From: Anisakis pegreffii
Lineage: Eukaryota > Nematoda > Chromadorea > Rhabditida > Anisakidae
Length of the DNA stretch: 64,000 bases
Assembly (NCBI GenBank): GCA_035041965.1
Contig: JAPYMA010001793.1
Span: 49,093 to 113,092 of the forward strand
Direction: 5' to 3'
The notes under the pieces were generated by a model. The model was not told the DNA's origin. It made no database searches and worked only from the letters and a program-made list of their open reading frames with translations. Below, piece after piece: positions 63,410-64,000 of this stretch. Made by a program: the position numbers and the translations under genes. Each line of letters opens with the position of its first letter. Positions within the stretch are counted from its first letter, which is position 1.

Positions 63410-63527
63410 GATCAGCTCGTTCTGATCATAAATGTGCATCGATGAAATTAATGAATATTTATAATCAGAACGAGCCGATCATTTTTGATAAGAACGAGGT
63501 GATCATTTGTGCTCCGAACGAGCTGAC
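63410..63527. repeat. Cluster of four GAACGAG motifs, two forming a hairpin
   Basis: Positions 63410-63433 (GATCAGCTCGTTCTGATCAT and on) and 63457-63480 are near-complementary arms of 24 bases. Two more copies of the core (AAGAACGAGGTGATC near 63490, CCGAACGAGCTGAC near 63513) follow in direct orientation. It may be a degraded small element or a binding-site cluster. Confidence 0.65.
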
Positions 63528-63743
63528 TCTACCAGCGAATACAATGCGGGGCATGGATCGAGACTGTCAGATTATCAAGGTAAAATGGAATTCCATCGGA
63601 AATGGAGAATGAAATTCATAAATCAAATGAATATCAAATTGAAACGGGCATGTAACTTTTGTAATCGAATTGAAAGTGATTTAAGCCATCTTGATGGAGT
63701 TAGATGAGCTAAAAATCGATGGATGGGTGGGGTGCTTGATCAC

Positions 63744-63884
63744 AGTAACAGTCGAAACAGCGCTGCGATGACTAGTAAGAAAGAAAATAGAACGGGAATA
63801 TAGGAAAGAGCAGAGATGCAGAAGTTTCGAGAATCTTGAGTGTCATGCTTCAGATGCGAGCGTGCGTAGGTGTGCACGTGCATG
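63744..63884 (-). CDS. Short reverse-strand frame with one membrane span, possible first exon
   Basis: ATG at 63884 opens a 46-codon frame with a basic N-terminus and one hydrophobic segment (YIPVLFSFLLVIAALFRLLL), like a signal anchor. A weak donor (CGACT/gttact) at 63752 would join in phase with the exon beginning at about 62857, giving a type II membrane protein. The donor is poor and other exons may intervene, so this link is a guess. Confidence 0.3.
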
Positions 63885-64000
63885 TTTAAAGCATTGTAAG
63901 TATGCTACTGCGTTTGACGCTTTTTGACGTCATGCATTCAGAAAAATTCCTTTGTATTGAGAATATATCAATGTAAACAGCTTTGATCTCTGATCAACTA

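Overview
This window looks like nuclear DNA of a nematode. It is AT-rich, and its genes are split by many introns that end in TTTCAG or TTTTAG. It encodes an innexin and a protein of the nematode Clc-like (claudin-like) family. Two first coding exons sit directly behind an acceptor-like site with a very short leader, as expected for spliced-leader trans-splicing. No ribosomal RNA, convincing tRNA, CRISPR array or prokaryotic operon is visible. All gene models were read by eye from splice sites, reading phase and remembered family consensus. No database search was run.

Layout. At 1.1-5.4 kb (+) lies a complete innexin, with a hAT-like MITE in its intron 7. At 6.9-9.2 kb (+) lies a multi-pass membrane protein with a His-rich N-terminus, which I cannot name. 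At 10.1-10.7 kb (-) are open frames that may be exons or a decayed gene. At 11.0-18.7 kb (+) lies a near-complete ubiquitin-specific protease of the USP4/11/15 type (DUSP, UBL, split catalytic domain). At 23.3-27.1 kb (-) lies a gene built of at least nine short exons whose phases chain perfectly. Its C-terminus resembles a GNAT acetyltransferase and its 5' end is not resolved. The 27-44 kb stretch is gene-poor and filled with microsatellites and a dispersed GAACAG/CTGTTC-rich repeat family. A few open segments there might be exons. At 44.4-48.6 kb (-) lies a five-exon Clc-like tetraspan protein. At 52.4-55.1 kb (-) lies a complete nine-exon p38 MAP kinase with the TGY activation motif. The 55-62 kb stretch is a cluster of inverted-repeat and tandem elements. 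One is a 248-bp MITE with a perfect 8-bp target duplication. Another is a foldback element whose arms are runs of TTAGGCAAA. At 62.4-63.9 kb (-) part of an unrecognised gene is visible.

Working together. The innexin (gap junctions or hemichannels), the Clc-like membrane protein and the p38 kinase belong to families that meet in nematode cell-signalling pathways. Nothing in the sequence shows that these copies are co-regulated: they lie on opposite strands and tens of kilobases apart. The USP is expected to act independently in ubiquitin removal.
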